From positions 62,001-126,000 of the forward strand of contig CALSVI010000009.1 in assembly GCA_943840615.1 (NCBI GenBank): a stretch of DNA of 64,000 bases. The letters are read 5' to 3'. Of the stretch, positions 10,049 through 20,525 are shown one piece after another (the first letter of the stretch is position 1; each line of letters begins with the position of its first letter). The DNA comes from an uncultured Luminiphilus sp. Its GTDB lineage: Bacteria > Pseudomonadota > Gammaproteobacteria > Pseudomonadales > Halieaceae. Under the pieces are notes generated by a model, which was not told the origin of the DNA, did not search any database, and saw only the letters and a list, made by a program, of their open reading frames with translations. The position numbers and the translations under genes were made by a program.

Positions 10049-11131
10049 ATGGCCGCCGAATCTCTCACGGACTTAACCGCGGAGTACCAGCTAGATCTGC
10101 TGGCCACCGGCGTTATTTTATTAGATGCAAATCTCCACATTCAGGCGCTGAACCTGTCGGCAGAAACCTTGATGGAAGTGTCGGCCAGTCGCGCGGTGGG
10201 TAGCCCTTTGAAGGAGTTGCTCGACGAATCCAACGAGTGGTATCCGCTTTTATATCAAGCGCTCTCCGACAATTACCCCATGGTGCGACGCGCGATTCCC
10301 CTGACCACACGAATGGGTCAGGAGCGGACTGTCGACATTACGCTGAGCCCGATCGCGGGAACCGTTGGCAACCGTTGCCTGCTGGTCGAGCTCAATATGG
10401 TCGACCGGTTACAGGCCATCAGCCGCGACGAGAGTGAATGGCAAGCACAGGCCTCTTTGAAAGAAATTATGAAGGGGGTGGCCCACGAAGTGAAAAATCC
10501 GCTGGGGGGGATTCGCGGTGCTGCCCAACTCCTGGCTGGAGAACTCGCCAACCCCAATCTGCATGAATACACCGACATTATTATTTCTGAAGTTGACCGA
10601 CTCCGCACGCTGGTGGATCGCATGCTCGGCCCCCGGGAGCGTCTGGAGTCCGAGCTCACCAATATCCATGAAGTCACCGAGCACGTGCGCCAGCTGATTG
10701 AAGCGGAATCGAAAGGCAAGCTGTGCATTGGGCGTGATTACGACCCGAGCCTGCCAGATTTTCTGGCCGATGGGGGCCAGCTGACCCAAGCGGTGCTCAA
10801 TCTGGTTCGCAACGCCTGGCAGGCCTGCGGGTCAGATGGCGTGATTACCTTGCGCACCCGGGTGCACAGGCAGTTCACCGTCGGCGGCAACCACCACAAA
10901 CTGGTCTGCGCACTGCAAGTCTCAGATGACGGCCCTGGCGTTGCCAAAGATATGCTCCCCAGATTGTTTCTGCCCATGGTGACCGGTAACGCTCAAGGAA
11001 CCGGTCTTGGATTATCCATCGCGCAGCGCATTGCCAATCAACACGGTGGGCTCATTCAAGTGCAAAGCGTGCCAGGTGAGACCTGCTTCACCCTACTGCT
11101 ACCCATGGAGACCCAAGATGCCAGTGACTGA
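10049..11131 (+). CDS. ntrB: Nitrogen regulation sensor histidine kinase NtrB
   Basis: NtrB (GlnL) phosphorylates or dephosphorylates NtrC according to the PII signal. The soluble ~360-residue protein has an N-terminal PAS domain (about residues 10-120). The H-box is VAHEVKNPLGGIRGAAQ, with the phosphorylated histidine at about 146. The kinase domain has the N-box LNLVRNAWQA, the G1 box VSDDGPGV and G2 GTGLGLSIAQ. No membrane helix is present, as expected. GTG at 10046 and ATG at 10049 are adjacent starts; I took the ATG. The 3' end overlaps ntrC by 14 bases, so the two are translationally coupled. Confidence 0.95.
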   Translation: MAAESLTDLTAEYQLDLLATGVILLDANLHIQALNLSAETLMEVSASRAVGSPLKELLDESNEWYPLLYQALSDNYPMVRRAIPLTTRMGQERTVDITLSPIAGTVGNRCLLVELNMVDRLQAISRDESEWQAQASLKEIMKGVAHEVKNPLGGIRGAAQLLAGELANPNLHEYTDIIISEVDRLRTLVDRMLGPRERLESELTNIHEVTEHVRQLIEAESKGKLCIGRDYDPSLPDFLADGGQLTQAVLNLVRNAWQACGSDGVITLRTRVHRQFTVGGNHHKLVCALQVSDDGPGVAKDMLPRLFLPMVTGNAQGTGLGLSIAQRIANQHGGLIQVQSVPGETCFTLLLPMETQDASD

Positions 11132-12530
11132 GCAGGTTTGGATCGTCGACGACGACAGTTCTATTCGCTGGGTAATGGAGAAGGCGCTGTCGAGAGCGGG
11201 ACTCAGCTGCCGCGCCTTTGAGAACGGCAACGATGTCATGGATGCGCTGGCTCAGGAGGAGCCCATGGTCGTAGTGAGTGACATCAGAATGCCGGGCATG
11301 GACGGCATCGTCCTGCTGTCCCAGATCAAGGCTCAACAGCCCGACCTGCCGGTGATCATCACCACCGCACACTCAGACCTCGACAGTGCCGTGAACTCCT
11401 ATGAAGAAGGCGCATTTGAGTATCTACCCAAACCCTTTGATATTGACGAGATGGTCGCCACCGTCACTCGCGCGCAGTCTCAGCGCTCGCAAGGCACTCA
11501 AATAGACCATAGCAACAGCGAAAATCAGTCCGCGGAGATCATCGGCAACGCGCCCGCCATGCAGGAAGTTTTCCGCGCTATCGGGCGTCTTGCACAAAGC
11601 CATATTACCGTGCTGATTAATGGTGAATCGGGCACCGGTAAGGAGCTGGTTGCGCGCGCACTGCACCGGCACAGCCCGCGCGCAAACAATGCTTTTGTCG
11701 CGCTGAATATGGCCGCGATACCCCAGGAACTGATGGAATCAGAGCTATTCGGGCATGAAAAGGGTGCCTTCACCGGTGCCAACAACCGTCGCGAGGGTCG
11801 TTTTGAGCAGGCTCGGGGCGGCGCACTGTTTCTCGATGAAATCGGCGATATGCCTGCTGCCACGCAAACCCGGCTGCTGCGTGTTCTGCAGGATGGCGAG
11901 TTTTTCCGCGTCGGGGGCGTTGACTCGATCAAGGCGGACGTCCGCATTATCGCCGCGACCCATCAGAAGCTGGAATCATTGGTCGAGACGGGTGCGTTTC
12001 GCGAGGATCTGTTTCACCGTCTGAACGTCATTCGAATTCATGTCCCAAAGCTGTCTGAGCGGCGCGAGGATATCCCCCGTCTGCTCACGCACTTTCTGAC
12101 CGCTGCCAGCAGTGAGCTGGGAGTCGAAACCAAAATACTCTCTGAAGAAGCACTGAATGTGCTGACTCAGTTGCCGTGGCCGGGCAACGTGCGGCAGCTG
12201 GAAAACACCTGCCGCTGGCTCACCGTCATGGCGGCAGGGAGAGAGGTGCTGCGATCGGATCTTCCGCCGGAGCTCTTACAGCACAGCGCGACAAGCCCCA
12301 AAAATGACGCCGAAACCTGGCACGAGCAGCTCTCCAGCTGGGCGAATCGACAGCTGTCCGAGGGTCACTCAAACGTTTTGCGTCAGGCCCTGCCGCTCTT
12401 TGAGTCCATCATGATCGAGGCAGCACTCCAACACACCGGGGGACGTAAAGCAGAGGCTGCCGAACTCCTTGGGTGGGGTAGAAATACCCTCACCCGAAAG
12501 ATCAAGGATCTCGATTTGCCAGCAGACTGA
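11118..12530 (+). CDS. ntrC: Nitrogen regulation response regulator NtrC
   Basis: NtrC (GlnG) is the sigma-54 activator of nitrogen-limitation genes. The 470-residue protein has a receiver domain beginning VWIVDDDSSIRWVMEKAL with phospho-acceptor Asp55 in VVSDIRMPGMDG. The AAA+ domain has Walker A GESGTGKE, the sigma-54 contact loop GAFTGA, and Walker B GGALFLDEIGD. A C-terminal Fis-type helix-turn-helix follows (AAELLGWGRNTLTRKIKDL). The ATG at 11118 gives MPVTEQVWIVDDD, matching the family. A longer in-frame extension runs into ntrB and is not used. It is convergent with secB, 16 bases away. Confidence 0.97.
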   Translation: MPVTEQVWIVDDDSSIRWVMEKALSRAGLSCRAFENGNDVMDALAQEEPMVVVSDIRMPGMDGIVLLSQIKAQQPDLPVIITTAHSDLDSAVNSYEEGAFEYLPKPFDIDEMVATVTRAQSQRSQGTQIDHSNSENQSAEIIGNAPAMQEVFRAIGRLAQSHITVLINGESGTGKELVARALHRHSPRANNAFVALNMAAIPQELMESELFGHEKGAFTGANNRREGRFEQARGGALFLDEIGDMPAATQTRLLRVLQDGEFFRVGGVDSIKADVRIIAATHQKLESLVETGAFREDLFHRLNVIRIHVPKLSERREDIPRLLTHFLTAASSELGVETKILSEEALNVLTQLPWPGNVRQLENTCRWLTVMAAGREVLRSDLPPELLQHSATSPKNDAETWHEQLSSWANRQLSEGHSNVLRQALPLFESIMIEAALQHTGGRKAEAAELLGWGRNTLTRKIKDLDLPAD

Positions 12531-12546
12531 TTACTGGCTGGAACAA

Positions 12547-13071
12547 TCAGTGTGTGGCGCCCTCGGGAGGTGCTTCACCCCCCTCAACGGCGGGCTCCGC
12601 AGCACCTTCTTCGGCCTGCTGGGCCAATGCCTGACGGAACAGCGCGTCAAAATTGACCGGTGCAATCATCAAAGCGGGGAAGCCGCCCTTCACAACCAGA
12701 CTGTCTATGGCTTCTCTGGCGTAAGGAAACAAAATAGTGGGGGCTACCGTCGACAGCAACTGTCTCAGCGCATCGCCCTCGATTCCCGCCACAAAGAAAA
12801 TACCTGCCTGCTGCACCTCCACCAAAAAAGCGGTTTGCTCTTCGAGCTTGGCAGTGATCGTCAGTGTTAGCACTACTTCGTGGTTGCCCTCCTCGTCGAC
12901 CCGACTGCTCTTGGTGTTGAGATCCACGTTGACTGCCGGCTTCCACTCCTGCCGAAAGACATTGGGCGTAATGGGTGACTCGAAGGAAATATCCTTTGTG
13001 TAAACGCGCTGGGTCACAAACTGCTGTTGTGCGGCTGCTTCCTGAGCGGCTGCGGTATCTTCTTCAGCCAT
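12547..13071 (-). CDS. secB: Protein-export chaperone SecB
   Basis: SecB is a tetrameric chaperone that holds pre-proteins unfolded and delivers them to SecA. The 174-residue protein contains the family segments [10 protein letters not shown], a long central beta-sheet region ([23 protein letters not shown] in outline), and [19 protein letters not shown]. The C-terminal tail, rich in Glu, Ala and Pro, is somewhat longer than in E. coli (155 residues). It is the last gene of the minus-strand group rhodanese-grxC-secB, a common gammaproteobacterial order, 44 bases after grxC. Confidence 0.95.
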   Translation of the reverse strand: MAEEDTAAAQEAAAQQQFVTQRVYTKDISFESPITPNVFRQEWKPAVNVDLNTKSSRVDEEGNHEVVLTLTITAKLEEQTAFLVEVQQAGIFFVAGIEGDALRQLLSTVAPTILFPYAREAIDSLVVKGGFPALMIAPVNFDALFRQALAQQAEEGAAEPAVEGGEAPPEGATH

Positions 13072-13115
13072 GCTGGCTCTCCTTGTCTTTCAAAATCGAG
13101 GTGATCGCCTGCCTG

Positions 13116-13367
13116 TCACGCCAGCAGCGGGTCTAACCCGCCAGAGCGCTCGAGACCATAAAGCTCGTCACAACCACCAATATGTTGTTCGCCAATCCAA
13201 ATCTGCGGCACCGAGGTCTGCCCGGCGCGCTCGGCCATCTGCTGTCGCGCGACGGGCTCACCATCTACGGGAATTTCCTGGTACGAAACCCCTTTTTGAT
13301 CAAGCAATGCCTTTGCCCGAACGCAGAATGGACACCACCGCGTGGTGTAGATCACCACTGCATTCAT
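13116..13367 (-). CDS. grxC: Glutaredoxin 3
   Basis: An 83-residue dithiol glutaredoxin that reduces disulfides and glutathionylated proteins with glutathione. It starts MNAVVIYTTRWCPFCVRAK with the active site CPFC at residues 12-15. The TSVPQIWIG cis-proline segment and the GGCDEL glutathione-binding motif follow. The ATG at 13367 overlaps the stop codon of the rhodanese gene (ATGA), so an upstream in-frame extension is rejected. Length is the same as E. coli GrxC. Confidence 0.95.
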   Translation of the reverse strand: MNAVVIYTTRWCPFCVRAKALLDQKGVSYQEIPVDGEPVARQQMAERAGQTSVPQIWIGEQHIGGCDELYGLERSGGLDPLLA

Positions 13368-13787
13368 TGGGTGACAACCGGGAGCTTCTGCGCATCCCAT
13401 TCCATCATGCCGCCAGACAGCTTTTGCGCCCTGCTAAAACCCTGCGCTCTGAGCGTCTTCGTTGCAGGGCCTGCAGATTGCCCCATTTTACACACGACCA
13501 CGACCGGTTTTTCACGGAATTTTTCCAGTTCACCGGCACGTTTACGCCAGCGTTGCCGCCGGAATATGCAGCGCGTCCGTGATGTGGCCACGGGCGTAAT
13601 CGCCTGCGTCGCGGATGTCGAGAAATACCCCTTCCTCATTATTCACCAGCTGCACGGCTTCGGTAATCGACAACGCGGGCCCTGCCTTACGGGTCTCATG
13701 AAGAATCAGCATGCCCAGTGTCGTGGCCAAGGCCGCGACCAGAATCCACTGTTCGCCTAAAAACTGAAAAATTAAATCTGCTGACAC
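13364..13787 (-). CDS. Membrane-anchored rhodanese-like protein (YibN type), frame interrupted near 13544
   Basis: A single-domain rhodanese with an N-terminal membrane anchor (residues about 11-30, WILVAALATTLGMLIL). The first part reads ITEAVQLVNNEEGVFLDIRD and GHITDALHIPAA. The second part, in another frame, reads KFREKPVVVVCKMGQSAG with the catalytic-loop cysteine in VVCKMGQ, then GGMMEWDAQKLPVV. Removing one base at about 13544 (the T of GCGTAAACG on the coding strand) joins PAATLA to KRAGELEKF and gives 140 residues, close to the 143 of E. coli YibN. The gene overlaps grxC (ATGA) and heads the operon rhodanese-grxC-secB, divergent from gpmI. Confidence 0.88.
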
Positions 13788-14126
13788 GCTATTCCTGTCC
13801 TGTAAGCACCCAACACATCGCCTCGCTAATACCCCCGCTGATGGCGGCAGTCTGATAACGCGGCGTCACCGAGGCGATGGTTGCGCTTGATTCGGGGCGC
13901 GAGTATATCGGTTCAATCGAACACCCTCCAGTCGGCTCGACCCCTCATGACGGCAGGGCCCCGCAATGCCCCCGAAACAGCTTCACCTTTCGGGGTTGTC
14001 GAACACATCGCACTTCTTACCAGACTGATTTCAATAACGGCACACCGCAGCATTGATGGACAACTAGTGCTCCGCCGGCAACGGCGCGTTACAATGACCC
14101 TCTCAGTTACTCGAGCCCTCAACACC
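13788..14126. other. Divergent spacer between rhodanese and gpmI genes
   Basis: This 339-base stretch must hold promoters for both flanking units. I see no convincing -35/-10 pair, hairpin or repeat. The gpmI frame is open through it, but the translation there has no similarity to phosphoglycerate mutases. A TACAAT at 14090-14095 could be a -10 element for gpmI, without a recognisable -35. Confidence 0.4.
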
Positions 14127-15659
14127 GTGTCTACGCCTCGACGCACCACATTGCTCGTCATTCTGGACGGTTTCGGTCACCGCACGGCCACCGAAGACAA
14201 CGCCATTCTTGCCGCGCAAACCCCTAATCTTGATCGCCTGCGGCGCGACGCCTCTCATACGCTGGTGTCGGGTTCCGGTCCCGATGTCGGCCTGCCCGAA
14301 GGGCAAATGGGAAACTCTGAGGTGGGGCACATGAGTCTCGGAGCGGGGCGCATTGTGCACCAGTCCATCACTCGCATCGATCAGGCCATTGCCAATGGTG
14401 AGTTTGCAAACAACCCGGCATACGCGCAGGCAATTGATACGGCAGTCGCAGCGGGGAAAGCGGTCCACATTATGGGATTGCTCTCTCCGGGTGGCGTCCA
14501 CAGCCACGAAGAGCAGGTGTTCGCCGCCCTTCGGCTGGCAGCGGCGCGAGGCGCAGAACGTGTCTATCTGCATGCGTTTCTCGACGGCAGGGATACGCCA
14601 CCGCGCAGCGCTGCACCCTCCCTGCAGCGGGCAGAGGCAGTGCTCGAAGCACTCGGGATTGGGCAGATCGCCTCTGTTCATGGCCGCTACTGGGCGATGG
14701 ATCGTGACAATCGCTGGGAGCGCATTGAAAAGAGCTATGGCTTGCTGACACAAGGCGCGGCTGCACACCAATCTGCCACAGCTTTGGCAGCACTCGAAGC
14801 CGCTTATGCACGGGGTGAAGACGACGAGTTTGTCGAGCCCACGCGGATTGGGGATCCAGCTGCCTTTGCAGAGGGTGACGCGGTGCTATTTATGAATTTT
14901 CGTGCCGACCGCGCGCGGCAAATAGCACAGGCGCTAACAGACCCGAACTTCACTGGCTTTGCCCGCGGCGCTCAGCCCAATATTTGTCTGGTCACCACCA
15001 CTGAATACGCCGCCTCCCTGCCCTGTCCGGTTGCTTTTCCCCCCGACACCCTCCAAGACAGTCTTGCCGAGGTCTTGGCAAATGAAGGCCTGACCCAGCT
15101 GCGTATCGCCGAAACTGAAAAATATGCTCACGTCACTTTTTTCTTCAGTGGCGGTCGCGAGGCCGCCTTTGCAGGTGAAACCCGCCTACTGATCCCATCG
15201 CCCGATGTCGCGACCTATGACCTCAAGCCGGAGATGAGTGCCCGCGAGGTGACTGACTCATTGGTAGCGTCGATTGAGTCCGGCGACTATGACTTCATCG
15301 TCGTTAACTTTGCCAACGGCGATATGGTTGGGCACACGGGGCAATATGAAGCAGCTATCGCTGCAGTCGAAACGTTGGACCAGTGTATTGGCCGGATCGA
15401 GGCCGCATTGCTCGCTCGCGGCGGCGAAGGCCTGATCACTGCCGACCACGGTAACTGCGAACAAATGCGAGATTACGAAAATGACCAGCCCCATACCCAG
15501 CACACCACGGAACCAGTGCCGCTGATTTATATCGGTGCACAAGCGCGCGCGCTGGACCCCAATGGCGGCATCCTCGCCGATGTCGCACCGACTGTCCTGA
15601 CGATGATGGGACTCGACATCCCTGAGGCCATGTCGGGACGCAGCCTTTTGACGCACTGA
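14127..15659 (+). CDS. gpmI: 2,3-bisphosphoglycerate-independent phosphoglycerate mutase
   Basis: GpmI interconverts 3- and 2-phosphoglycerate in glycolysis using two manganese ions and a phosphoserine. The start [17 protein letters not shown] aligns with E. coli MSVSKKPMVLVILDGYG, so I chose the GTG at 14127 (510 residues; E. coli 514). An ATG at 14094 would add 11 residues. The catalytic serine is in [10 protein letters not shown], metal ligands are in [11 protein letters not shown] and [10 protein letters not shown], and the substrate-binding [11 protein letters not shown] is present. envC starts 11 bases downstream; gpmI-envC-ctpA is a recurring gammaproteobacterial group. Confidence 0.95.
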   Translation: MSTPRRTTLLVILDGFGHRTATEDNAILAAQTPNLDRLRRDASHTLVSGSGPDVGLPEGQMGNSEVGHMSLGAGRIVHQSITRIDQAIANGEFANNPAYAQAIDTAVAAGKAVHIMGLLSPGGVHSHEEQVFAALRLAAARGAERVYLHAFLDGRDTPPRSAAPSLQRAEAVLEALGIGQIASVHGRYWAMDRDNRWERIEKSYGLLTQGAAAHQSATALAALEAAYARGEDDEFVEPTRIGDPAAFAEGDAVLFMNFRADRARQIAQALTDPNFTGFARGAQPNICLVTTTEYAASLPCPVAFPPDTLQDSLAEVLANEGLTQLRIAETEKYAHVTFFFSGGREAAFAGETRLLIPSPDVATYDLKPEMSAREVTDSLVASIESGDYDFIVVNFANGDMVGHTGQYEAAIAAVETLDQCIGRIEAALLARGGEGLITADHGNCEQMRDYENDQPHTQHTTEPVPLIYIGAQARALDPNGGILADVAPTVLTMMGLDIPEAMSGRSLLTH

Positions 15660-15670
15660 GCGCCTCACAG

Positions 15671-16841
15671 GTGGCCCGTGTTGTCGCGTTCCGCCCGTTA
15701 CTCCAGGTTGGCTACCTTGCAGCGTGTTTACTATCTAGCGCTCACTTATCGGCACAGTCATCCGAGCCTGCAGAACAGACCGCCGAGCAACTCGCCGCCC
15801 TCAAAGCCGAGATCGACGCCATTCAGTTGCAGCTGGACGCGCAGGAGCAAACCCGCGATACCTTGCAGGAAACGCTCCGCAAAGCAGATATCCAGATTGG
15901 TGTTTATGACGGGCAGCTGCATGTGCTTTCCCGCCAGCATGTCGCCACACAAAACCAACTGAGTCATCTCGATACACAGCGAGAGCAGCTCAAGGCCGCA
16001 CAGCTGCAACGCAATGACCACATCGAGGACAGCATCCAGCAATTATGGGTGTTGCAGCAAGGTGGCGGTTTGCGGGTCTGGCTGGGCAATCAAAATCCGG
16101 ACGATGTTGCCCGCCACCTCGCGTTTTTTCAGACGATTATCGAGGATCAACGAGCGATCCTTGCCGAGTATGAGCTAGGCCTCAGCGCCATTGAGAGCAA
16201 CCGCGATGCCACTGCCAAAACGGAAGTCAAGCTGGCACAACAGACCGATCTCGTGGGCGAAACCAGAGAACAACTGGCAGCCCAGCAAGCTTTGCAGCAA
16301 CAGACCTTGGCAGAGATCGATACACAGCTGGGGAATAACCAACAGCGTTTGGCCATGCTCACACGGGACCAACAACGCCTCAATGCACTGCTCGACGAGC
16401 TCCAAGTCGCTTTCCCTTCCCTCACCCTCGCCAATAATTGAGCCACAACCCTTTTCCGACACCCGGGGTGCACTGCCGATGCCCGTCTCGGGCACACCCA
16501 CAAACCGGTTTGGCGCGCGACGCAACGCCGACATTCGCTGGCACGGATGGCTGATTGCCGCCGAAGAAGGCGAGCCCGTTCAGGCCATCCACGATGGTCA
16601 CGTTATCTATGCAGACTGGTTGCGGGGTCAGGGTTTGCTGCTGGTACTGGATCATGGCGACGGATGGCTTTCCCTGTACGCCCACAACCGAAGTCTGCTG
16701 AGAAACGTTGGCGATCGCATCAACGCCGGCCAGACGATCGCCAGGGCGGGCGCCAGCGGCGGCAGCGAAACACCCGGTCTCTATTTCGAGATTCGGCATC
16801 AGGGTGAACCGGTTGACCCGGCTGACTGGATTCGCCGCTGA
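15671..16841 (+). CDS. envC: Murein hydrolase activator EnvC, frame interrupted near 16436
   Basis: EnvC activates amidases AmiA/AmiB at the division septum. The N-terminal part has a signal sequence (GYLAACLLSSAHLSAQ), then a long coiled coil (Glu/Gln-rich, about residues 30-240). The C-terminal LytM domain reads in another frame, beginning PFSDTRGALPMPVSG. Removing one A from AATAATTGAG (about 16436) joins LTLAN to IEPQPFSDTRG and gives 389 residues. The LytM site is degenerate: WHGWLI lacks the Asp of the metal-binding HxxxD motif. This fits an activator rather than a peptidase. GTG at 15671 follows gpmI; ctpA comes next. Confidence 0.9.
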
Positions 16842-16895
16842 GTAGACATCGGATAATCGGGTACCATTAGCGGCCTATTATTTCAGGTACCCATC

Positions 16896-18308
16896 ATGGA
16901 CGTGCGCTTTCGCTCCTGCGGCATCGGACTGCTGCTCACTCTGGCAACCTGTTTGCCTGCCTCGGCAGACGAGGCTGTCGCCGACACGATCACTCAGCCG
17001 CATGGTGCGGGTCCGCAGGATGCTGCCGAAGGCATAGCGGACACTGCCCCTCAATCGCTGCCGCTTGAAGAGCTGCAAATGTTTGCCGATGTGTTTAACC
17101 AAATTCGTCAGGGTTATGTTGAGTCCGTTCCCGACAGCGAGCTGTTCGAGCTCGCCGTGCAGGGCATGCTGTCGGGACTCGACCCCCACTCGGTTTTTCT
17201 TCAGGAAAAAGCCTACGACTCTCTTCAAGAGACCACACAGGGCGAGTTCAGTGGCCTTGGCATCGAGATCGGGCAGGACCGCGGCTACATCACGATCATC
17301 GCGCCGATCGACGGATCACCCGCCGAAGCAGCGGGACTCGAAGCCGGCGATATCATTCTTAAAATTGACGGGGAGTCTATTCGCGATCTGCCCGTTAACA
17401 AGTCTGTGGATCTCATGCGGGGCCCGACCGGCTCTGAGGTCATGCTGACTATTGGCCGGCGAGGGGTGGCGGACCCTTTTGATGTGGCCGTGATACGCGA
17501 CATCATCAAAGTGCCCAGTGTACGCAGCCGCGAATTGATGGAGGGCTACCTGTGGTTGCGGGCGTCACAGTTTCAAAAAGACACCGGGCTAGAGGCCATT
17601 GCCACGCTAGAAAAGGCACTGATTGAGGGTGGGCTCAAGGGCGTCGTGCTCGACCTGCGCAATAACCCCGGTGGTGTGCTGGGAGCCAGCGTCGACATGG
17701 CCGGCGCAGTGCTCGATGGTGGCTTGGTGGTCTATACCGAAGGGCGCCATCCACAGGCGGCAGATCGTTATGAGGCCGCAGCGGGCGACCTGCTGAACGG
17801 TACGCCCATTGTGGTACTCATTAACGGCGGCTCGGCGAGCGCCTCGGAAATTGTGGCGGGCGCTCTGCAAGACCGTCGACGGGCGGTCATTATGGGCACG
17901 CGAAGCTTTGGCAAGGGCTCGGTACAGACTATTCTGCCGGTCAGCGACACCCGCGCCGTGAAACTCACCACCGCGCTTTACTACACGCCCGACGGTCGCT
18001 CTATTCAGGCTGAAGGTATCGTGCCCGATATCGTCGTGGAGCGAGCAGAAGTCAAGAGCGTTGAGTCGGAGCGACGGACCAAAGAGGCCGATTTGCAGGG
18101 CAGCCTCAGCGGCGGCGACCCGGTCGATGCGCAATCCGAGAGCGAGTCTTTAACCGAATTGCGCAATTCGGATAATCAGCTTTACGAGGCGCTGACGCTG
18201 CTTCGCGGCATCAACCTTTTGACGCCGGAGGCCGCGCCTATCGCAGAGAATGAGGTTGAACTCGAGAGTGAGGAAGCTGCGGCTACTGTCGTTAGCGACA
18301 GTCCCTGA
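16896..18308 (+). CDS. ctpA: Carboxy-terminal processing peptidase, S41 family
   Basis: A 470-residue periplasmic serine protease of the CtpA/Prc type that trims proteins from the C-terminus. It has a signal peptide (GIGLLLTLATCLPASA). A PDZ domain covers about residues 110-190 (GEFSGLGIEIG to GPTGSEVMLTIGR). The S41 core follows, with the catalytic serine in GGSASASEIVAGAL and the lysine in GTRSFGKGSVQT. The C-terminal 60 residues are Glu/Ser-rich and less conserved. The gene follows envC, as in many gammaproteobacteria, and converges with hisF. Confidence 0.93.
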   Translation: MDVRFRSCGIGLLLTLATCLPASADEAVADTITQPHGAGPQDAAEGIADTAPQSLPLEELQMFADVFNQIRQGYVESVPDSELFELAVQGMLSGLDPHSVFLQEKAYDSLQETTQGEFSGLGIEIGQDRGYITIIAPIDGSPAEAAGLEAGDIILKIDGESIRDLPVNKSVDLMRGPTGSEVMLTIGRRGVADPFDVAVIRDIIKVPSVRSRELMEGYLWLRASQFQKDTGLEAIATLEKALIEGGLKGVVLDLRNNPGGVLGASVDMAGAVLDGGLVVYTEGRHPQAADRYEAAAGDLLNGTPIVVLINGGSASASEIVAGALQDRRRAVIMGTRSFGKGSVQTILPVSDTRAVKLTTALYYTPDGRSIQAEGIVPDIVVERAEVKSVESERRTKEADLQGSLSGGDPVDAQSESESLTELRNSDNQLYEALTLLRGINLLTPEAAPIAENEVELESEEAAATVVSDSP

Positions 18309-18361
18309 AAACCGCGGACAGGAGCGAATCGGCTCGCTGCGGCGGGGTTTGTCGCGCGACG

Positions 18362-19135
18362 TTATCGCCGCATCGTGATGCCCTGATCGGCCATAAAGGC
18401 TTTGGCCTCTCCCACGGTGTGCTCACCGAAATGGAAGATGCTGGCCGCCAGCACGGCATCGGCACCGCCCTGAGTTACGCCGTCTGCAAGGTGCTGTAAC
18501 GTGCCTACACCGCCCGAGGCAATAACGGGAATATCCACGGCATCGGTGATCGCGCGGGTGATCGTGAGCTCAAACCCATCGCGGGTGCCGTCGCGATCCA
18601 TGCTGGTTAGCAACAGCTCTCCAGCACCCAACGCAGCCATCCTTCGCGACCACTCTACGGCCTCAATACCGGTCGGTTTGCGCCCCCCGTGGGTAAACAG
18701 CTCGTAACGCGGTGGGTCACCCGGCCCTGAAACACGCTTCACATCAATGGCCACCACAATGCACTGCGAACCAAAGCGTGCCGAGGCATCGCTCACCAGT
18801 TCCGGGCGATGAATCGCAGCTGTATTGATGCTGACTTTATCGGCACCGGCATTGAGCATCGTACGAATATCCTGCAGTGAGCGGATACCTCCCCCGACCG
18901 TTAGCGGTATAAAAACCTCGCGGGCAATCTGCTCCACCGTATTGACAGTGGTGTCACGCTCTTCATGACTGGCGGTAATATCGAGAAAGGTAATTTCGTC
19001 GGCGCCTTCATCGTTGTAACGGCGCGCGACCTCAACCGGGTCTCCGGCGTCGCGGATACCCACGAAGTTAACGCCCTTCACAACTCGCCCCTGATCCACA
19101 TCAAGGCAGGGAATGATGCGCTTGGCGAGCGCCAT
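18362..19135 (-). CDS. hisF: Imidazole glycerol phosphate synthase subunit HisF
   Basis: HisF is the cyclase barrel that makes imidazole glycerol phosphate and AICAR from PRFAR with ammonia from HisH. The 257-residue (beta/alpha)8 barrel starts [21 protein letters not shown], with the catalytic Asp in CLDVD. The second catalytic Asp is in VVAIDVKRV, and phosphate-binding loops GGIRS and ASGGVG are present. It is the last gene of the minus-strand hisB-hisH-hisA-hisF operon; its start overlaps the hisA stop region by one base. Confidence 0.97.
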   Translation of the reverse strand: MALAKRIIPCLDVDQGRVVKGVNFVGIRDAGDPVEVARRYNDEGADEITFLDITASHEERDTTVNTVEQIAREVFIPLTVGGGIRSLQDIRTMLNAGADKVSINTAAIHRPELVSDASARFGSQCIVVAIDVKRVSGPGDPPRYELFTHGGRKPTGIEAVEWSRRMAALGAGELLLTSMDRDGTRDGFELTITRAITDAVDIPVIASGGVGTLQHLADGVTQGGADAVLAASIFHFGEHTVGEAKAFMADQGITMRR

Positions 19136-19878
19136 CAGTGGCTTCCCAGAAACGCGTCAACCATGGCCTGTGCGGCTGCGAGGTCCAGCGTCCCCTCATA
19201 AATGGCACGACCCGTAATGGCGCCACAGATCCCTGTCTGGGCATGCTGCATCAACCCACGCACATCATCGAGCTGACTGATGCCGCCGGAAGCAATAACC
19301 GGCAGACCCGATTGCTCGGCGAGTGCCACGGTGGCATCGAGATTGACGCCCTGCATCATGCCGTCGCGGTCAATGTCGGTGTACACCACAGCGGTGACCC
19401 CAGCATCGGCGAAACGTCTTGCCAAATCGGTGGCGTCGAGTTCGCTCTCGCTGGCCCATCCCTCTACCGCAACGCGACCGTCGCGCGCATCAATGCCGAC
19501 AATGATATGCCCGGGAAACTGAGCGCAGGCCTTGTGCACAAAATCAGGATCTTTCGCCGCCATGGTGCCGATAATCGCGTACTCGACCCCCGCCTCGAGA
19601 TAACGTGCGATGGTATCGAGGTTGCGAATGCCGCCGCCGATCTGAATCGGCAAATCGGGTAACGCGCGCGAAATCGCCTCGATAATATCGGCATTCACTG
19701 GCTCCCCCGCAAAGGCGCCGTCGAGGTCAACCACATGTAAGCGCCGGGCGCCCTCGCCGTGCCACCGCCGCGCCATCGCAACGGGATCGTTGGAGAACAC
19801 CGTGCTGTCTGCCATGTCGCCCTGGCGGAGTCGAACACACTGTCCGTCTTTGAGATCAATGGCCGGTATTACAAGCAT
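19135..19878 (-). CDS. hisA: HisA, ProFAR isomerase
   Basis: HisA isomerises ProFAR to PRFAR in histidine synthesis. The 247-residue barrel starts [20 protein letters not shown], with catalytic Asp in AIDLKDG. It continues with the IQIGGGIRN phosphate loop, [15 protein letters not shown] with the second Asp, and VIASGGIS. The ATG at 19878 lies inside the 3' end of hisH (10-base overlap), consistent with translational coupling. Confidence 0.97.
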   Translation of the reverse strand: MLVIPAIDLKDGQCVRLRQGDMADSTVFSNDPVAMARRWHGEGARRLHVVDLDGAFAGEPVNADIIEAISRALPDLPIQIGGGIRNLDTIARYLEAGVEYAIIGTMAAKDPDFVHKACAQFPGHIIVGIDARDGRVAVEGWASESELDATDLARRFADAGVTAVVYTDIDRDGMMQGVNLDATVALAEQSGLPVIASGGISQLDDVRGLMQHAQTGICGAITGRAIYEGTLDLAAAQAMVDAFLGSH

Positions 19879-20522
19879 GTGCCATCCCAATTGAGAAAAT
19901 TCTTTAACAGAGTGAGTCCTGCGGTGTGGCTCTTTTCCGGATGAAATTGGGTGGCAAAGAGGTTGCCCTGGGAGAGCGCCGCACAACCCGTCAGTCCGTA
20001 GTCAAACGTTCCCGCTACAACTGCCGGGTCATCGGGCACAACGTGGTAGCTATGAACAAAGTAAAAACGGGTGCCCGGCGCAATGCCCTGCCAAAGAGGA
20101 TGTGAGCCCACCGGCTGCACCACATTCCAACCCATGTGGGGCACCTTGAGGCGCTCACCCTGCTCGCCTACATGAGACTCACCAAAAAATACCACCTGGC
20201 CCGGCAGATGATCCAAGCAGGGCACGCCCTCGTTTTCCTCAGAGCGAGTCATCAGTGCCTGCATCCCCACACAGATCGCGAGAACCGGTTTGCGCTGTAC
20301 GTTAAGCACCTGATTGAGCAACTGATCACAACCCAGCTGTCGAATAGCCTCCATGCAGTCGCGGATGCCGCCAACCCCAGGAAATACCACGCGATCCGCC
20401 TTAGCAATCGCCTCGGGGTCATGGCTAACCATCACCTCGCTGGCGCCCACGTGTTCCAGTGCGCTGGCAACGGAGTGCAGATTGCCCATGCCGTAGTCGA
20501 TCACGGCGACCCGCTGGGTCAC
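19869..20522 (-). CDS. hisH: Imidazole glycerol phosphate synthase glutaminase subunit HisH
   Basis: HisH is the class I glutamine amidotransferase that feeds ammonia to HisF. The 217-residue protein begins [18 protein letters not shown]. The nucleophile cysteine is in [10 protein letters not shown] (usually ICLGMQ) and the His/Glu of the triad are in TQFHPEKSH. It starts three bases after the hisB stop and overlaps hisA. Confidence 0.97.
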   Translation of the reverse strand: MTQRVAVIDYGMGNLHSVASALEHVGASEVMVSHDPEAIAKADRVVFPGVGGIRDCMEAIRQLGCDQLLNQVLNVQRKPVLAICVGMQALMTRSEENEGVPCLDHLPGQVVFFGESHVGEQGERLKVPHMGWNVVQPVGSHPLWQGIAPGTRFYFVHSYHVVPDDPAVVAGTFDYGLTGCAALSQGNLFATQFHPEKSHTAGLTLLKNFLNWDGTCL

Positions 20523-20525
20523 AGC

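Noticed and set aside
15671-16841. Two separate genes instead of one envC (coiled-coil protein and LytM protein)
   Set aside because: Removing a single base at about 16436 gives one protein of normal EnvC architecture, and no ribosome-binding site precedes the second frame.
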